From contig CAJJZS010000010.1 in NCBI GenBank assembly GCA_905197685.1, positions 23,134-87,133 on the forward strand: DNA of 64,000 nt, given 5' to 3'. The notes beneath the pieces were generated by a model, which saw only the letters and a program-made list of their open reading frames with translations, searched no databases and had not been told where the DNA came from. This document shows, piece by piece, positions 8,882-17,938 of this stretch; the first letter of the stretch is position 1; each line of letters begins with the position of its first letter. The stretch is from an uncultured Oscillospiraceae bacterium (GTDB lineage Bacteria; Bacillota; Clostridia; Oscillospirales; Ruminococcaceae). The position numbers and the translations under genes were made by a program.

Positions 8882-9778
8882 TCAGAGAATCGGAGCAGAA
8901 AGAGAGGGCTGCTGAAAATCAGGATAGTTGCCCAACAGCTTTTGATATTCAATCTCGTTTTGCAGCATATCCAAAGCGAGCCGCACCTTAGGAGAAGAAA
9001 GATTTCCGGAAAAATCCCAGTAAAACAGAAATTCAAACGGACGCTCGGGAATGGGTCGAGATTCCAGTTTTAAGAGGTTGATGTTTTGGCTTGCAAAGCA
9101 GGAGAGCGCGCGGTATAATGCTCCCGCCTGATGACGCAGGCGCACAACCATGCTGATACGGTTGCAGCCGGGATGAGAAATCGGATTGCGGGAAAGCACC
9201 ACAAAGCGGGTGAAATTATCGTCCCGATTTTGAATTGCCTTTTTGAGAACGCTTAACCCATAGCGTTCTGCGGATTCTTCCGAACCGATGGCGGCAAGGG
9301 CAGGATTTTGTGTTTGAGCCACAAATTTTGCCGAGGCTGCAGTGTTGGAATAAGGGTGAAGGGAAAGGTTCGGATTTGCCTTCAGAAAGTCGGAACACTG
9401 GTGCAGCGCCTGCTCGTGCGAGTACACCTCTTTTAGGTCGGACAGCTTTACATGGGGTAAAGCAAGCAGAGAATGCTCAATCTTTAAAGCGACCGTTCCC
9501 ACAATCGAAAGCTGATAGCGCAGCATCAGATCGTAGTTGTCGGTGACGGAGCCTGCGAGGGTATTTTCAATCGGAACAACGCCGTAGCGGCAGTTTTCCG
9601 AACTGACTGCCTCAAAAACTTCCTCAAAGGAGGGAAAAAAACAGGCTTCCGGTTCGGAAAACAGGGAGCGGCAGGCTGCATGAGAAAATGCGCCCGCTAC
9701 CCCCTGACAGGCAACGCGAACCGAGGGAGAAAGCGGAAGAGCTTCGTTGCTGCGAATCATTAGTTCTAATTGAGTCAT
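8882..9778 (-). CDS. pheA: Prephenate dehydratase
   Basis: Converts prephenate to phenylpyruvate, the committed step to phenylalanine. 298 residues: a PDT domain (about 20-205) starting VRVACQGVAGAFSHAA, with PIENTLAGSV and the catalytic NFTRFVVLS motif, then a C-terminal ACT domain (about 210-290) with the ESRPIPERPFEFLFYWDF signature that senses phenylalanine. There is no chorismate mutase domain. Its ATG overlaps the aroC stop by 4 nt (ATGA), so it is translationally coupled and is the last gene of the aro operon, matching the Phe-responsive leader upstream of the operon. Confidence 0.95.
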   Translation of the reverse strand: MTQLELMIRSNEALPLSPSVRVACQGVAGAFSHAACRSLFSEPEACFFPSFEEVFEAVSSENCRYGVVPIENTLAGSVTDNYDLMLRYQLSIVGTVALKIEHSLLALPHVKLSDLKEVYSHEQALHQCSDFLKANPNLSLHPYSNTAASAKFVAQTQNPALAAIGSEESAERYGLSVLKKAIQNRDDNFTRFVVLSRNPISHPGCNRISMVVRLRHQAGALYRALSCFASQNINLLKLESRPIPERPFEFLFYWDFSGNLSSPKVRLALDMLQNEIEYQKLLGNYPDFQQPSLSAPIL

Positions 9779-10899
9779 TGGATTTCCTCCGTCGGGAAAG
9801 GATGTTCCAACAAGGAATCCAGCAGGGCAAGGGCGGCGGCAGATTCCACACAGGGAACGGCACGACGAACAATACAGGGGTCATGCCGACCGGTGATGAC
9901 AAGCTCGGTTTCGGTGTTGGTTTTAAAGTTAACGGTTTTTTGCTTTTGAGAAATGGAGGGAGTCGGCTTTATCGCAACGCGGAAAAGGACGGGCATTCCG
10001 TCGGTAATGCCCCCGAGGATACCGCCGTTGTGGTTGGATGAAGTTTGAACCTTGTTGTCCCGAATACAGAACGGGTCGTTGGTTTGGCTGCCACAGCGTG
10101 AGGAAAAGCCGAATCCTAAGCCAAATTCCAGTCCCTTTACCGCAGGGATTCCAAAAACAAGGGAGGAGATTTTGTTTTCTATTCCGTCAAAGATGGGGTC
10201 TCCAATGCCGGCGGGCAGCCCCACAGCGGCGCACTCGATGATGCCGCCCAGCGAATCCTGCCGCTCTTTGGCGGCAGAAATCAGCTGCTGCATTTCCTCT
10301 CCCGCTGTTTGATTCAGCACCGGAAAAAAGGATTGCTGCAAAGAAATCAGGGTTTTGGAATCGACCGAAACAGGGTCGAGCGGTTCGTCCGCCACAGAAC
10401 CGACGCGGGAGATGTGAGCGCCGATTTCAATGCGGTAAGATCGAAGAATTTGTTTTGCAATCCCACCGGCAAAGCATAAGGGAGCGGTGAGTCTGCCGGA
10501 GAAATGCCCGCCGCCGCGTGGGTCATTACAGCCGTGATAGCGGACAAAACCGGTGTAATCGGCGTGTCCCGGACGGGCAGTGTCCGAGAGCTTATTATAA
10601 TCCTGCGAGCGGGTATTGCTGTTGGCAATCACAGCGCAGACGGGTGTGCCGCAGGCAATCAGCAAATCGGGATTTTCGGAATCGGGGAGAAATCCGCACT
10701 GAATCTGCGGGAAGTCCTGTTCGATGCGCGGTGTGTCCAGCTGCCCGCCGCGGGAACTTCTTCGTTGCATAAAGCGCAGAAGTTCGGAAAAGCTGATTTT
10801 TGTTCCGGCGGGGATTCCGTCTATCACAACGCCGATTCCTTTTGAGTGGCTTTCGCCGAAGATAGACAATTTAATCTGTTTGCCCCATGTTGATGACAT
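9775..10899 (-). CDS. aroC: Chorismate synthase
   Basis: FMN-dependent enzyme making chorismate from EPSP. It has the family start STWGKQIKLSIFGESHSKGIG, the RPGHADYTGFVRYHG motif and GRLTAPLCFAGGIAKQ. A TTG start at 10905 is possible, but AGGAGGT is spaced 8 nt from the ATG at 10899, which gives 374 residues. It overlaps the 3' end of aroA by 29 nt. Confidence 0.95.
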   Translation of the reverse strand: MSSTWGKQIKLSIFGESHSKGIGVVIDGIPAGTKISFSELLRFMQRRSSRGGQLDTPRIEQDFPQIQCGFLPDSENPDLLIACGTPVCAVIANSNTRSQDYNKLSDTARPGHADYTGFVRYHGCNDPRGGGHFSGRLTAPLCFAGGIAKQILRSYRIEIGAHISRVGSVADEPLDPVSVDSKTLISLQQSFFPVLNQTAGEEMQQLISAAKERQDSLGGIIECAAVGLPAGIGDPIFDGIENKISSLVFGIPAVKGLEFGLGFGFSSRCGSQTNDPFCIRDNKVQTSSNHNGGILGGITDGMPVLFRVAIKPTPSISQKQKTVNFKTNTETELVITGRHDPCIVRRAVPCVESAAALALLDSLLEHPFPTEEIQ

Positions 10900-12181
10900 C
10901 GACAATACCTCCTAACGATTGAAATGCGCGGTAAAAATCGGGATAAGATTTGGAAACGCAAAGCGGCTGTTCAATCTCTACCGGTTGTTTGCAGACAAGT
11001 GAAGCGACTGCCATCGACATGGCAATACGATGATCCCCGAAGGAAGAAACCCTGCCGCCGGTGAGGGACGGTTTTCCGCGAATGATTAAGCCGTCTTCCA
11101 GTTCCGTTACCTCTGTGCCGATTTTGCTCAGGCAGTCATACATGGCGTGCAGACGGTCGCTTTCTTTGATGCGCAGGCGGGAAGCGTGTATTATTTTGGT
11201 TTCTCCGCGGGCAACGGCGGCGGCAACCGAAAGAATCGGGATAATATCGGGGATTTGGGAAGCGTCGATGACGGTGCCGGACAGTTGACTGTGTTGTACG
11301 GTGACGCCGGTTTCTGTGATTGTGAGTTTTGCGCCCATCTGTTTTAAAACATCGCAGACAGCCTTATCTCCCTGAAAGGAGTGTGGGTCGGTTCCGGTTA
11401 CGGTAATCTGTGAGCCGGGGCAGAGAGCGCCCGCGCAAATCCAGAAAGCGGCGTTGCTCCAGTCACCTCGAGCGGTGATGTGACCGGGGGTGCGATACTG
11501 TTGATTGCCGGGGATTTCCCAACCGTTTTGGATCGGATTGATTCGGATTCCGAACTTGGAAAGGGTGTCGATGCTCATATCGACATAACCCTTGGACTCC
11601 AGTGGCGAGGTAAGGATAATTTTACTGTTACAGCGCAGCAGAGGAAGGGCAAACAGCAAGCCGGTGATGTACTGGGAGCTGATATTGCCCGAAAAGGAAA
11701 AGACGCCGCTCTGCAATTTTTGGCTGATGCCAAGGGGAAGGAATAACCCGTCCCGAGGCAGGGAAAAGGCGGCTCCGTGCGCAGAAAGTTCGTCGAGCAG
11801 CGGCTGCATGGGACGCTGCGCAAGGCGACCTTTTCCGCTGAAAACAGCCGGGATTCCCAAAGCGGAAAACACCGGAATCAAAAAGCGCAGGGTGGAGCCG
11901 GATTCGGAACAATCGCAGGAAACGGGGGAAGAAAAATTTTGCTGCAAATCGGAAGAAAAAATTCCTTTGACAAAGATGTTGTCTTCCCGAAACTCCACAA
12001 AGGCGCCCGCAGCCTGTAAAACGCGGGCGGTAGCGAGAATGTCCTCCGAAACGGTACAATGGGAAATCAAGGTGCTGCCGCTTGACAGGGCGGCGGCAAG
12101 AAGCAGGCGATGCAGCTCCGATTTGGAGATAGGGGCTGCAACCTGCCCGGAAAGAGAACCGTGAACAGAATAGGTTAGCAT
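10871..12181 (-). CDS. aroA: 3-phosphoshikimate 1-carboxyvinyltransferase (EPSP synthase)
   Basis: Joins phosphoenolpyruvate to shikimate 3-phosphate. 436 residues with the two-domain inside-out barrel pattern: PISKSELHRLLLAAAL near the N-terminus, ESGSTLRFLIPVFSALG (about residue 92), DWSNAAFW and the C-terminal RLRIKESDRL and GDHRIAMSMAVA motifs. The ATG overlaps the aroB end by 7 nt, with GGAGG 7 nt upstream inside aroB. Confidence 0.95.
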   Translation of the reverse strand: MLTYSVHGSLSGQVAAPISKSELHRLLLAAALSSGSTLISHCTVSEDILATARVLQAAGAFVEFREDNIFVKGIFSSDLQQNFSSPVSCDCSESGSTLRFLIPVFSALGIPAVFSGKGRLAQRPMQPLLDELSAHGAAFSLPRDGLFLPLGISQKLQSGVFSFSGNISSQYITGLLFALPLLRCNSKIILTSPLESKGYVDMSIDTLSKFGIRINPIQNGWEIPGNQQYRTPGHITARGDWSNAAFWICAGALCPGSQITVTGTDPHSFQGDKAVCDVLKQMGAKLTITETGVTVQHSQLSGTVIDASQIPDIIPILSVAAAVARGETKIIHASRLRIKESDRLHAMYDCLSKIGTEVTELEDGLIIRGKPSLTGGRVSSFGDHRIAMSMAVASLVCKQPVEIEQPLCVSKSYPDFYRAFQSLGGIVDVINMGQTD

Positions 12182-13236
12182 GATGATTCCTCCTGTAAAA
12201 GAGCGGTGAAGCGGTCAACGTCAACGGGAACAATCTCCGCTTTTCCGATTTCGGGAACCAAAATCAGGCGGATTTTGCTGCCTGCCCGTTTTTTATCAAC
12301 CAAACAGCTTTCGGCAAGCTCGCAAAGAGAGCCGCAGTAGCGGTCGGGAAGGCGATATTTTTTTAAAACGGCGGACAATCGGGGAAGCAGTTCGGGGGAA
12401 CAGCGGTCAAGACCGGCGGCAAGCCGGGTAATCAGCATCATTCCCATCGCCACCCCCTGACCGTGGGTAACGGTGTGGTTTGTTACCTTTTCAATGGCAT
12501 GACCGAGGGTGTGACCATAGTTTAAAATCATGCGGATTCCGCAGTCATGTTCGTCCTGCTCCACAACCTGGCGCTTAATATCCACGCAGTAGGCAACAAT
12601 CTCTTCCATATGTTCCCGTATGCTGCCCTGTTCTAAAAAACGGAAAAAATCTTCGCTCCAAATCATCGCATATTTAATCATTTCGGCGCAGCCGTCGGCA
12701 AAGATTTCGGGGGAGAGTGTTTTAAAAACCTGAGGGTCACACAAAACAAGGGCAGGCTGATGAAAGGCTCCGACCAGATTTTTCCCCGCTTCGATATTGA
12801 TGGCGGTTTTTCCGCCTACCGAGGAGTCGATGGCGGCGAGAAAGGTGGTGGGAATTTGAACAAAAGGGATTCCGCGCAGATAGGTGGCGGCGGCAAATCC
12901 TGCCAAATCGCCGACCACGCCGCCCCCGAGAGCGACCAGAAAATCACCGCGGGTGATATTATGTTCGGCAAGGAAGCGGTAAATTTCCATAAGGACGGCG
13001 GCAGATTTGGAATCCTCGCCGTGGGGAAAGGTAAAAACGCAGACCGAAAATCCCTGCTGCTCCAAAGAAGAAACGACACACGGAAGGTAAAGCGAGGCAA
13101 CGGTATCGTCGGTGATGACGGCAGCGCGGGAACAATCGGGGAAAACCGAACGAATCCGAGCCCCGCACAGGGAGAGGGAATCGTTTTGAATGATAACCCG
13201 ATAAGGGGAACCGGTATTGACCGAGACAGTTTTCAT
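12175..13236 (-). CDS. aroB: 3-dehydroquinate synthase
   Basis: NAD- and metal-dependent cyclisation of DAHP to 3-dehydroquinate. Motifs are ALGGGVVGDLAGFAAATYLRG, the QIPTTFLAAIDSSVGGKTAI stretch and NYGHTLGHAIEK with the metal-binding His. A TTG one codon earlier is possible; the ATG at 13236 sits 8 nt after AAAGGAG. 353 residues is typical. No shikimate kinase, aroD or aroE is present in this operon. Confidence 0.95.
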   Translation of the reverse strand: MKTVSVNTGSPYRVIIQNDSLSLCGARIRSVFPDCSRAAVITDDTVASLYLPCVVSSLEQQGFSVCVFTFPHGEDSKSAAVLMEIYRFLAEHNITRGDFLVALGGGVVGDLAGFAAATYLRGIPFVQIPTTFLAAIDSSVGGKTAINIEAGKNLVGAFHQPALVLCDPQVFKTLSPEIFADGCAEMIKYAMIWSEDFFRFLEQGSIREHMEEIVAYCVDIKRQVVEQDEHDCGIRMILNYGHTLGHAIEKVTNHTVTHGQGVAMGMMLITRLAAGLDRCSPELLPRLSAVLKKYRLPDRYCGSLCELAESCLVDKKRAGSKIRLILVPEIGKAEIVPVDVDRFTALLQEESSC

Positions 13237-13254
13237 CAAGAAAGCTCCTTTCGA

Positions 13255-14271
13255 TTATTCTCCAAGCTGCTTGCCAAAGAAGGTGACGGTGCGTTTTACA
13301 TCCTGCATAACGGCGTCAAACTGTTCCGGCGTTAAGGACTGCGCTCCGTCGCACAGCGCTTTTTCCGGCTGATTATGCACTTCGATAATCAATCCGTCCG
13401 CTCCGACCGCAATCGCAGCCATTGACAGCGGGTACACCATCCAGCGGATGCCGGCAGCGTGGCTGGGGTCGATAATAACCGGAAGATGGGAATGTTTTTT
13501 AATCAGAGGAACGGCAGAAATGTCCAGTGTGTTTCTGGTAGCGGTTTCAAAGGTGCGGATTCCGCGCTCGCAGAGAATAACATTTGGATTTCCTCCGGCA
13601 AGAATGTATTCTGCGCTCATAAGCAGCTCCTCAATGGTGTTGGAAAGCCCGCGCTTTAACAGGATTGGCTTGTTTGTTTTTCCCAGTTGTTTGAGCAGCT
13701 CGAAGTTCTGCATATTTCTGGCGCCTACCTGAATCACATCGACATCCTCAAACAACGGCAGGTGAGAAGCGTCCATAATCTCGGTGACAACGGGCAAGCC
13801 GGAGGTTTTTTTTGCTTCCAAGAGGTAATCAAGTCCTTCGGAACGCAGACCCTGAAAAGAGTAAGGAGAGGTTCTGGGCTTGAATGCGCCGCCGCGCAGC
13901 AACCCTGCGCCGGAAGATTTAACCGCTGCGGCAACCCGGTTCATCTGCTCTTTGCTTTCTACCGAGCAAGGACCTGCGATAACCTGAAAATGCCCTCCGC
14001 CTATTTTTCTGCCGGCAACATGAACTACGCTGTCTTCGGGATGAAATTTCCGGTTTGCTTTTTTATACGGTTCCTGAATCCGTTTTACTTCGGAAACACA
14101 ATCCAAAGATTTGATGTCATCGGTATCCAAACGGGAGGTATCGCCGATTAAACCAAGTACCGTTTCATGGACGCCGCGAATCTCCTGAACCTGGAAATTT
14201 AACTCTTCAAAGCGGCGAATCATCGACTGCGCCTGCTGAGGGGAGGTTCCTTTTTTTAATACAATAATCAT
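13255..14271 (-). CDS. aroF: 3-deoxy-7-phosphoheptulonate synthase (DAHP synthase), type I beta
   Basis: First step of the shikimate pathway, joining erythrose 4-phosphate and phosphoenolpyruvate. The 338 residues have an N-terminal ferredoxin-like regulatory domain (1-70: MIIVLKKGTSPQQAQSMIRR) and a TIM barrel with IAGPCSVES, RGGAFKPRTSPYSFQG and IIDPSHAAGIR, the KDO8P-synthase-like subclass of B. subtilis AroA/Thermotoga type. It is the first gene of the operon, downstream of the Phe attenuator. The gene symbol is by convention; aroG or aroA would also be used. Confidence 0.93.
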   Translation of the reverse strand: MIIVLKKGTSPQQAQSMIRRFEELNFQVQEIRGVHETVLGLIGDTSRLDTDDIKSLDCVSEVKRIQEPYKKANRKFHPEDSVVHVAGRKIGGGHFQVIAGPCSVESKEQMNRVAAAVKSSGAGLLRGGAFKPRTSPYSFQGLRSEGLDYLLEAKKTSGLPVVTEIMDASHLPLFEDVDVIQVGARNMQNFELLKQLGKTNKPILLKRGLSNTIEELLMSAEYILAGGNPNVILCERGIRTFETATRNTLDISAVPLIKKHSHLPVIIDPSHAAGIRWMVYPLSMAAIAVGADGLIIEVHNQPEKALCDGAQSLTPEQFDAVMQDVKRTVTFFGKQLGE

Positions 14272-14314
14272 AGAAAAACAATCCTTTCATTGATGATGGC
14301 AAGATGATACCAAA

Positions 14315-14350
14315 TAAAAAAGCCGACACTTTTCATTCAAAAGCGTCGGC
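14315..14350 (-). terminator. Attenuator terminator in the aro operon leader
   Basis: On the minus strand GCCGACGCTTTT (14350-14339) pairs with AAAAGTGTCGGC (14333-14322); the one G-U pair works only on this strand. TTTTTT follows (14321-14316). It stands between the leader peptide gene and the DAHP synthase start, about 80 nt after the leader stop codon. An alternative pairing of CAAAAG (14418-14413) with CTTTTG inside the 5' arm, plus GGC/GCC, would open it (antiterminator). Confidence 0.85.
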
Positions 14351-14429
14351 AGATGGCAAATCGTGTTTGGGTGGAAAAATATCGTGAGATTCCGTTTTTT
14401 GCAGCCTGTTTTCTTTTGGCGCTCGTATT

Positions 14430-14519
14430 TTATTTTGCATGACAAAATCGCTCTGTGCTAAAAAAGCCAAAGCAAAAAAACGATGCAAAATAAAAAGGTA
14501 CGCAGGCTTTGCAATTCAT
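14430..14519 (-). CDS. Phenylalanine-rich leader peptide of the aro/pheA operon
   Basis: A 29-codon open frame too short for ordinary gene calling. It has GGGAGG 5-6 nt before its ATG (14519) and lies just after a consensus promoter. It encodes 8 Phe (all TTT) and 1 Tyr, in the runs PFYF, SFFCFGFF and RF; 4 Cys are also present. Its stop is followed 9 nt later by GCCAAAAG, a segment that can pair either with TTTGGC inside the Phe codon run or with the 5' arm of the terminator. This is the classic ribosome-stalling attenuator: lack of charged tRNA-Phe stalls the ribosome, frees the antiterminator and turns on the operon. I infer the mechanism from sequence; the peptide itself was not matched to a database. 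Confidence 0.88.
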   Translation of the reverse strand: MNCKACVPFYFASFFCFGFFSTERFCHAK

Positions 14520-14575
14520 AAAAATCCTCCCGATAAAAGATAAAACACAGTGAAAAAAGCAACTGTGATATAAAA

Positions 14576-14604
14576 AATATACGCCGCTTTGGGGATTCTG
14601 TCAA
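14576..14604 (-). promoter_or_regulatory. Promoter of the aro/pheA operon
   Basis: Perfect -35 TTGACA (14604-14599), 17-nt spacer and -10 TATATT (14581-14576) on the minus strand. The predicted transcript begins near 14569 and first forms a small CACAGT/ACTGTG hairpin before the leader peptide ribosome binding site. Confidence 0.85.
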
Positions 14605-14734
14605 GTGCTTTTACACATTAAAGCAAAAATTAACGAATTAACCAAATGTTCTACTGAAAAAATGTAGAAATATGACAATTAGAGCCGAAAAAGAGGGCGA
14701 TTTTAAATAGAATGTGAATTATTTTTTGTAAGAA

Positions 14735-14763
14735 TTGACACTTTTTTGCCAAAGTTTTATAAT
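14735..14763 (+). promoter_or_regulatory. Consensus promoter upstream of the activase-like gene
   Basis: TTGACA (14735-14740), 17-nt spacer, TATAAT (14758-14763). It leaves a leader of about 130 nt before the TTG start at 14904. The divergent aro promoter lies 131 nt away. I see no clear riboswitch in this leader. Confidence 0.85.
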
Positions 14764-14903
14764 AAGAATACGATAAAAAAGTAATCTAATAAATAGGAAA
14801 CTCTTGAAAAAAAGATCCATTTTTGCAGACAGGTTCCACAGCGCACATTCCCGAAAACAGGGGGCAAAAGAACCTTGAGCTTTAGAAACGGCAGGGGAGA
14901 AAA

Positions 14904-17891
14904 TTGAGTAGAAACGTAGGAATTGATATTGGTTCGACAACCGTTAAGGTTGTTGTTATGGAAGGAAAACAGGTTTTGTATCAGGTTTATCAGCGTCATA
15001 TGTCGCAGGTGCGTCAGGCAACCTTGCAGGCGCTGGAGGGGGCAAAACGGTTTTTGGAGGGAACAACCTTTCGCGCGGCAATATCCGGTTCTGCGGGACT
15101 GGGATTTTCGGAGGACGCAGGGGTGGATTTTGTTCAGGAGGTATTTGCCACCTACAAGACGGTGCAGGAGTACGAGCCGGACACCGATGCGGTGATTGAG
15201 CTGGGCGGCGAGGACGCCAAGATTATCTTTCTCACCGGAGGTCTGGAGGAAAGGATGAACGGCAGCTGCGCGGGAGGAACCGGCGCGTTTATCGACCAGA
15301 TGGCAACGCTGCTTGATGTGACGCCGGAAGAGCTGGACCGGCTGAGCTTACAGCATGAGCGAATTTACCCGATTGCTTCCCGCTGCGGCGTGTTTGCAAA
15401 AACCGACATTCAGCCGCTGCTCAATCAGGGCGCGCGCAAGGAAGACGTAGCGGCAAGCATCTTTCAGGCAGTGGTGGATCAGACGGTAACGGGATTGAGT
15501 CAGGGAAGAAGGATAGAGGGAAAGGTTCTGTTTTTGGGCGGTCCGCTGTTCTTCTTTCGGGGTTTGCAGCAAAGATTTGCGCAGACGCTGGAACTTTCCG
15601 AAAAAAATGCGGTGTTCCCTGCATGGGCGCAGTATGCGGTAGCTTTGGGAACGGCGATTTTTACCAGAGGATTGGACAGGGAATATACCTACGAGGAATT
15701 TTTCTCGAAACTGGAAAACGCTTCTTCGCGCTCCAAAACAACCCACTATTTAAAGCCGCTGTTTCAAACCGAGGCGCAGCACGATGAGTTTGTGCAGCGG
15801 CACAGCAGAGCCAATGTTCCATGGAGAAATGCGGAAGAATACACCGGGGACGCTTTTTTGGGAATCGACTGCGGCTCAACCACAACGAAGCTGGTTTTGA
15901 TGAGCGATAATTACGAAACGCTGTACCGCTATTACAGCTCAAACCAGGGGAATCCGGTGCAGATTGTAAAACAGCAGCTGCAAAAAATTTATGAAGTGTG
16001 CGGCGAGCGCATAAAAATTCGTTATGCGGTGTCTACCGGTTACGGCGAGGAGCTGATTCAGCACGCTTTTCATTTAGACGACGGCATTGTGGAAACGATT
16101 GCCCACTTTAAAGCCGCGCAGCACTTTGACCCGCAGGTGGATTTTATTTTGGATATCGGCGGGCAGGACATCAAATGTTTCCGCATTAAAAACGATGCGA
16201 TTGATTCGATTATGCTCAATGAAGCGTGTTCCTCCGGGTGCGGTTCGTTTATCGAAACCTTTGCAAAGTCGATGGGATATACTGCGGAAGAATTTGCAAA
16301 ATTGGGACTGTTTTCCAAATACCCGGTAGATTTGGGCTCCCGCTGTACGGTATTTATGAATTCTTCGGTGAAACAGGCGCAGAAAGACGGGGCGGCGGTC
16401 GAGGACATTTCGGCGGGACTTTCGATGAGCGTTGTAAAAAATGTATTATATAAAGTAATCCGCGCAAGGAATGTGGACGAGCTGGGCGAACATATTGTTG
16501 TGCAGGGCGGCACCTTTTTAAACGATGCGGTTCTGCGCAGCTTTGAGCAGGAAATCGGAAGAAATGTGGTGCGCCCCGATATTGCGGGATTGATGGGAGC
16601 GTACGGCGCGGCAATCTACGGCAAGGGAATTTATCAGGCGCGCGCAGAGAAAAAAGACTCCTCAATGCTTACCAAAGAACAGCTTGAACAGTTTGTGCAT
16701 GAATCCAAGCCGATTGTCTGCCAGGGCTGCACCAATCACTGCAATTTAACCGTCAATACCTTTGCCGGTTCGGAACGATATATTTCGGGAAACCGATGCG
16801 AAAAGCCGTTGGGACACGGCAAAGAGCGGCAGCTGCCGGATTTATACCGTTATAAGTTACAGCAGATAGAACAACTTCGGGAAGAATGTGACCGCAGAAG
16901 AGCGGAAAATCCTGCGCCGAGGGGGACTGTCGGGATTCCGTTGGGGCTGAATATGTATGAAAACCTGTTTTTCTGGGTTGAATTTTTTCACACACTCGGC
17001 TTTGATGTGATGATTTCCGATACTTCGTCCCGCAAGATGTACGCAAAGGGACAGTATTCGGTGCCTTCCGACACCGCTTGCTACCCGGCAAAGCTGATGC
17101 ACGGACATATTGAAAATCTGCTGGAAAAGGGAGCCGACACGATTTTCTATCCCTGTATGAGCTATAATTTTGACGAACATCGCAGCGACAACCATTTTAA
17201 CTGTCCGGTGGTTGCCTATTATCCCGAGCTGCTTGCTTCCAATGTGGAAAAGCTCAAATCGGTTCGCTATCTTTATCCGTATTTTAACCTGTCGGCAAAG
17301 AAGCAGTTCCCGAAAAAGGCGTGGGAAGCGCTGCGCAAAGAGTATCCGAGCCTTACCTTAAAAGAGGTGAAAAAGGCGGCGGACTGCGCCTATCGTCGAT
17401 ATGACAGGCAGCGGGAGGAAATAAAGGCGGAGGGGCAGAAAGCGCTGCAATACGCAAGAGAGCATGGGTTAAAAACGATTGTTCTTTGCGGCAGACCCTA
17501 CCACATCGACCCGGAAATCAACCACGGAATCAATCAGCTGATAACCTCGCTGGGACTGGTGATTGTTACCGAGGACTGCGTGGCGGATTTGGCAGAGCCG
17601 GTTCATCCCGACGTGCTGAATCAGTGGACTTATCATTCCCGACTGTATCATGCGGCAAAATATGTAACCGAGCATGAGGACTGCGAACTGGTGCAGTTGG
17701 TTTCGTTCGGCTGCGGCATCGACGCCATCACAACCGACGAGGTAGCGGCAATTTTGGCACGGAGCGGTCGGCTGTATACACAGCTGAAGATTGATGAGAT
17801 AAACAATCTGGGCGCAGTAAAAATTCGTCTGCGTTCGTTAATCGGCGCGGTGAAGGAGCGGGACGCAAAGCGCTGCGCGCGGGTAAAGTAA
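14904..17891 (+). CDS. Acyl-CoA dehydratase activase-like protein, two ASKHA domains plus DUF2229
   Basis: Large 995-residue protein of the 2-hydroxyglutaryl-CoA dehydratase activator (BcrAD/BadFG) superfamily. It has two ATP-binding ASKHA units, the first starting GIDIGSTTVKVVVM with NGSCAGGTGAF and cysteine ligands for a shared [4Fe-4S] cluster, the second starting about residue 318 (GIDCGSTTTKLVLM, with EACSSGCGSF). The C-terminal third is a DUF2229-like region with C-rich VCQGCTNHCNLTVN and SVPSDTACYPAKLMHG. In many Firmicutes this and the next gene form one protein of about 1400 residues; here they are two frames. The TTG start has GGGGAG upstream. Substrate unknown; not necessarily a 2-hydroxyacid pathway. 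Confidence 0.85.
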   Translation: MSRNVGIDIGSTTVKVVVMEGKQVLYQVYQRHMSQVRQATLQALEGAKRFLEGTTFRAAISGSAGLGFSEDAGVDFVQEVFATYKTVQEYEPDTDAVIELGGEDAKIIFLTGGLEERMNGSCAGGTGAFIDQMATLLDVTPEELDRLSLQHERIYPIASRCGVFAKTDIQPLLNQGARKEDVAASIFQAVVDQTVTGLSQGRRIEGKVLFLGGPLFFFRGLQQRFAQTLELSEKNAVFPAWAQYAVALGTAIFTRGLDREYTYEEFFSKLENASSRSKTTHYLKPLFQTEAQHDEFVQRHSRANVPWRNAEEYTGDAFLGIDCGSTTTKLVLMSDNYETLYRYYSSNQGNPVQIVKQQLQKIYEVCGERIKIRYAVSTGYGEELIQHAFHLDDGIVETIAHFKAAQHFDPQVDFILDIGGQDIKCFRIKNDAIDSIMLNEACSSGCGSFIETFAKSMGYTAEEFAKLGLFSKYPVDLGSRCTVFMNSSVKQAQKDGAAVEDISAGLSMSVVKNVLYKVIRARNVDELGEHIVVQGGTFLNDAVLRSFEQEIGRNVVRPDIAGLMGAYGAAIYGKGIYQARAEKKDSSMLTKEQLEQFVHESKPIVCQGCTNHCNLTVNTFAGSERYISGNRCEKPLGHGKERQLPDLYRYKLQQIEQLREECDRRRAENPAPRGTVGIPLGLNMYENLFFWVEFFHTLGFDVMISDTSSRKMYAKGQYSVPSDTACYPAKLMHGHIENLLEKGADTIFYPCMSYNFDEHRSDNHFNCPVVAYYPELLASNVEKLKSVRYLYPYFNLSAKKQFPKKAWEALRKEYPSLTLKEVKKAADCAYRRYDRQREEIKAEGQKALQYAREHGLKTIVLCGRPYHIDPEINHGINQLITSLGLVIVTEDCVADLAEPVHPDVLNQWTYHSRLYHAAKYVTEHEDCELVQLVSFGCGIDAITTDEVAAILARSGRLYTQLKIDEINNLGAVKIRLRSLIGAVKERDAKRCARVK

Positions 17892-17938
17892 AAATGTTTA
17901 GAGTAAACAGCGATGCAAAGAGAAAGGTATGGTTTTAG

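Noticed and set aside
8840..9073. 77-codon plus-strand frame opposite pheA
   Set aside because: Antisense to pheA; no ribosome binding site.
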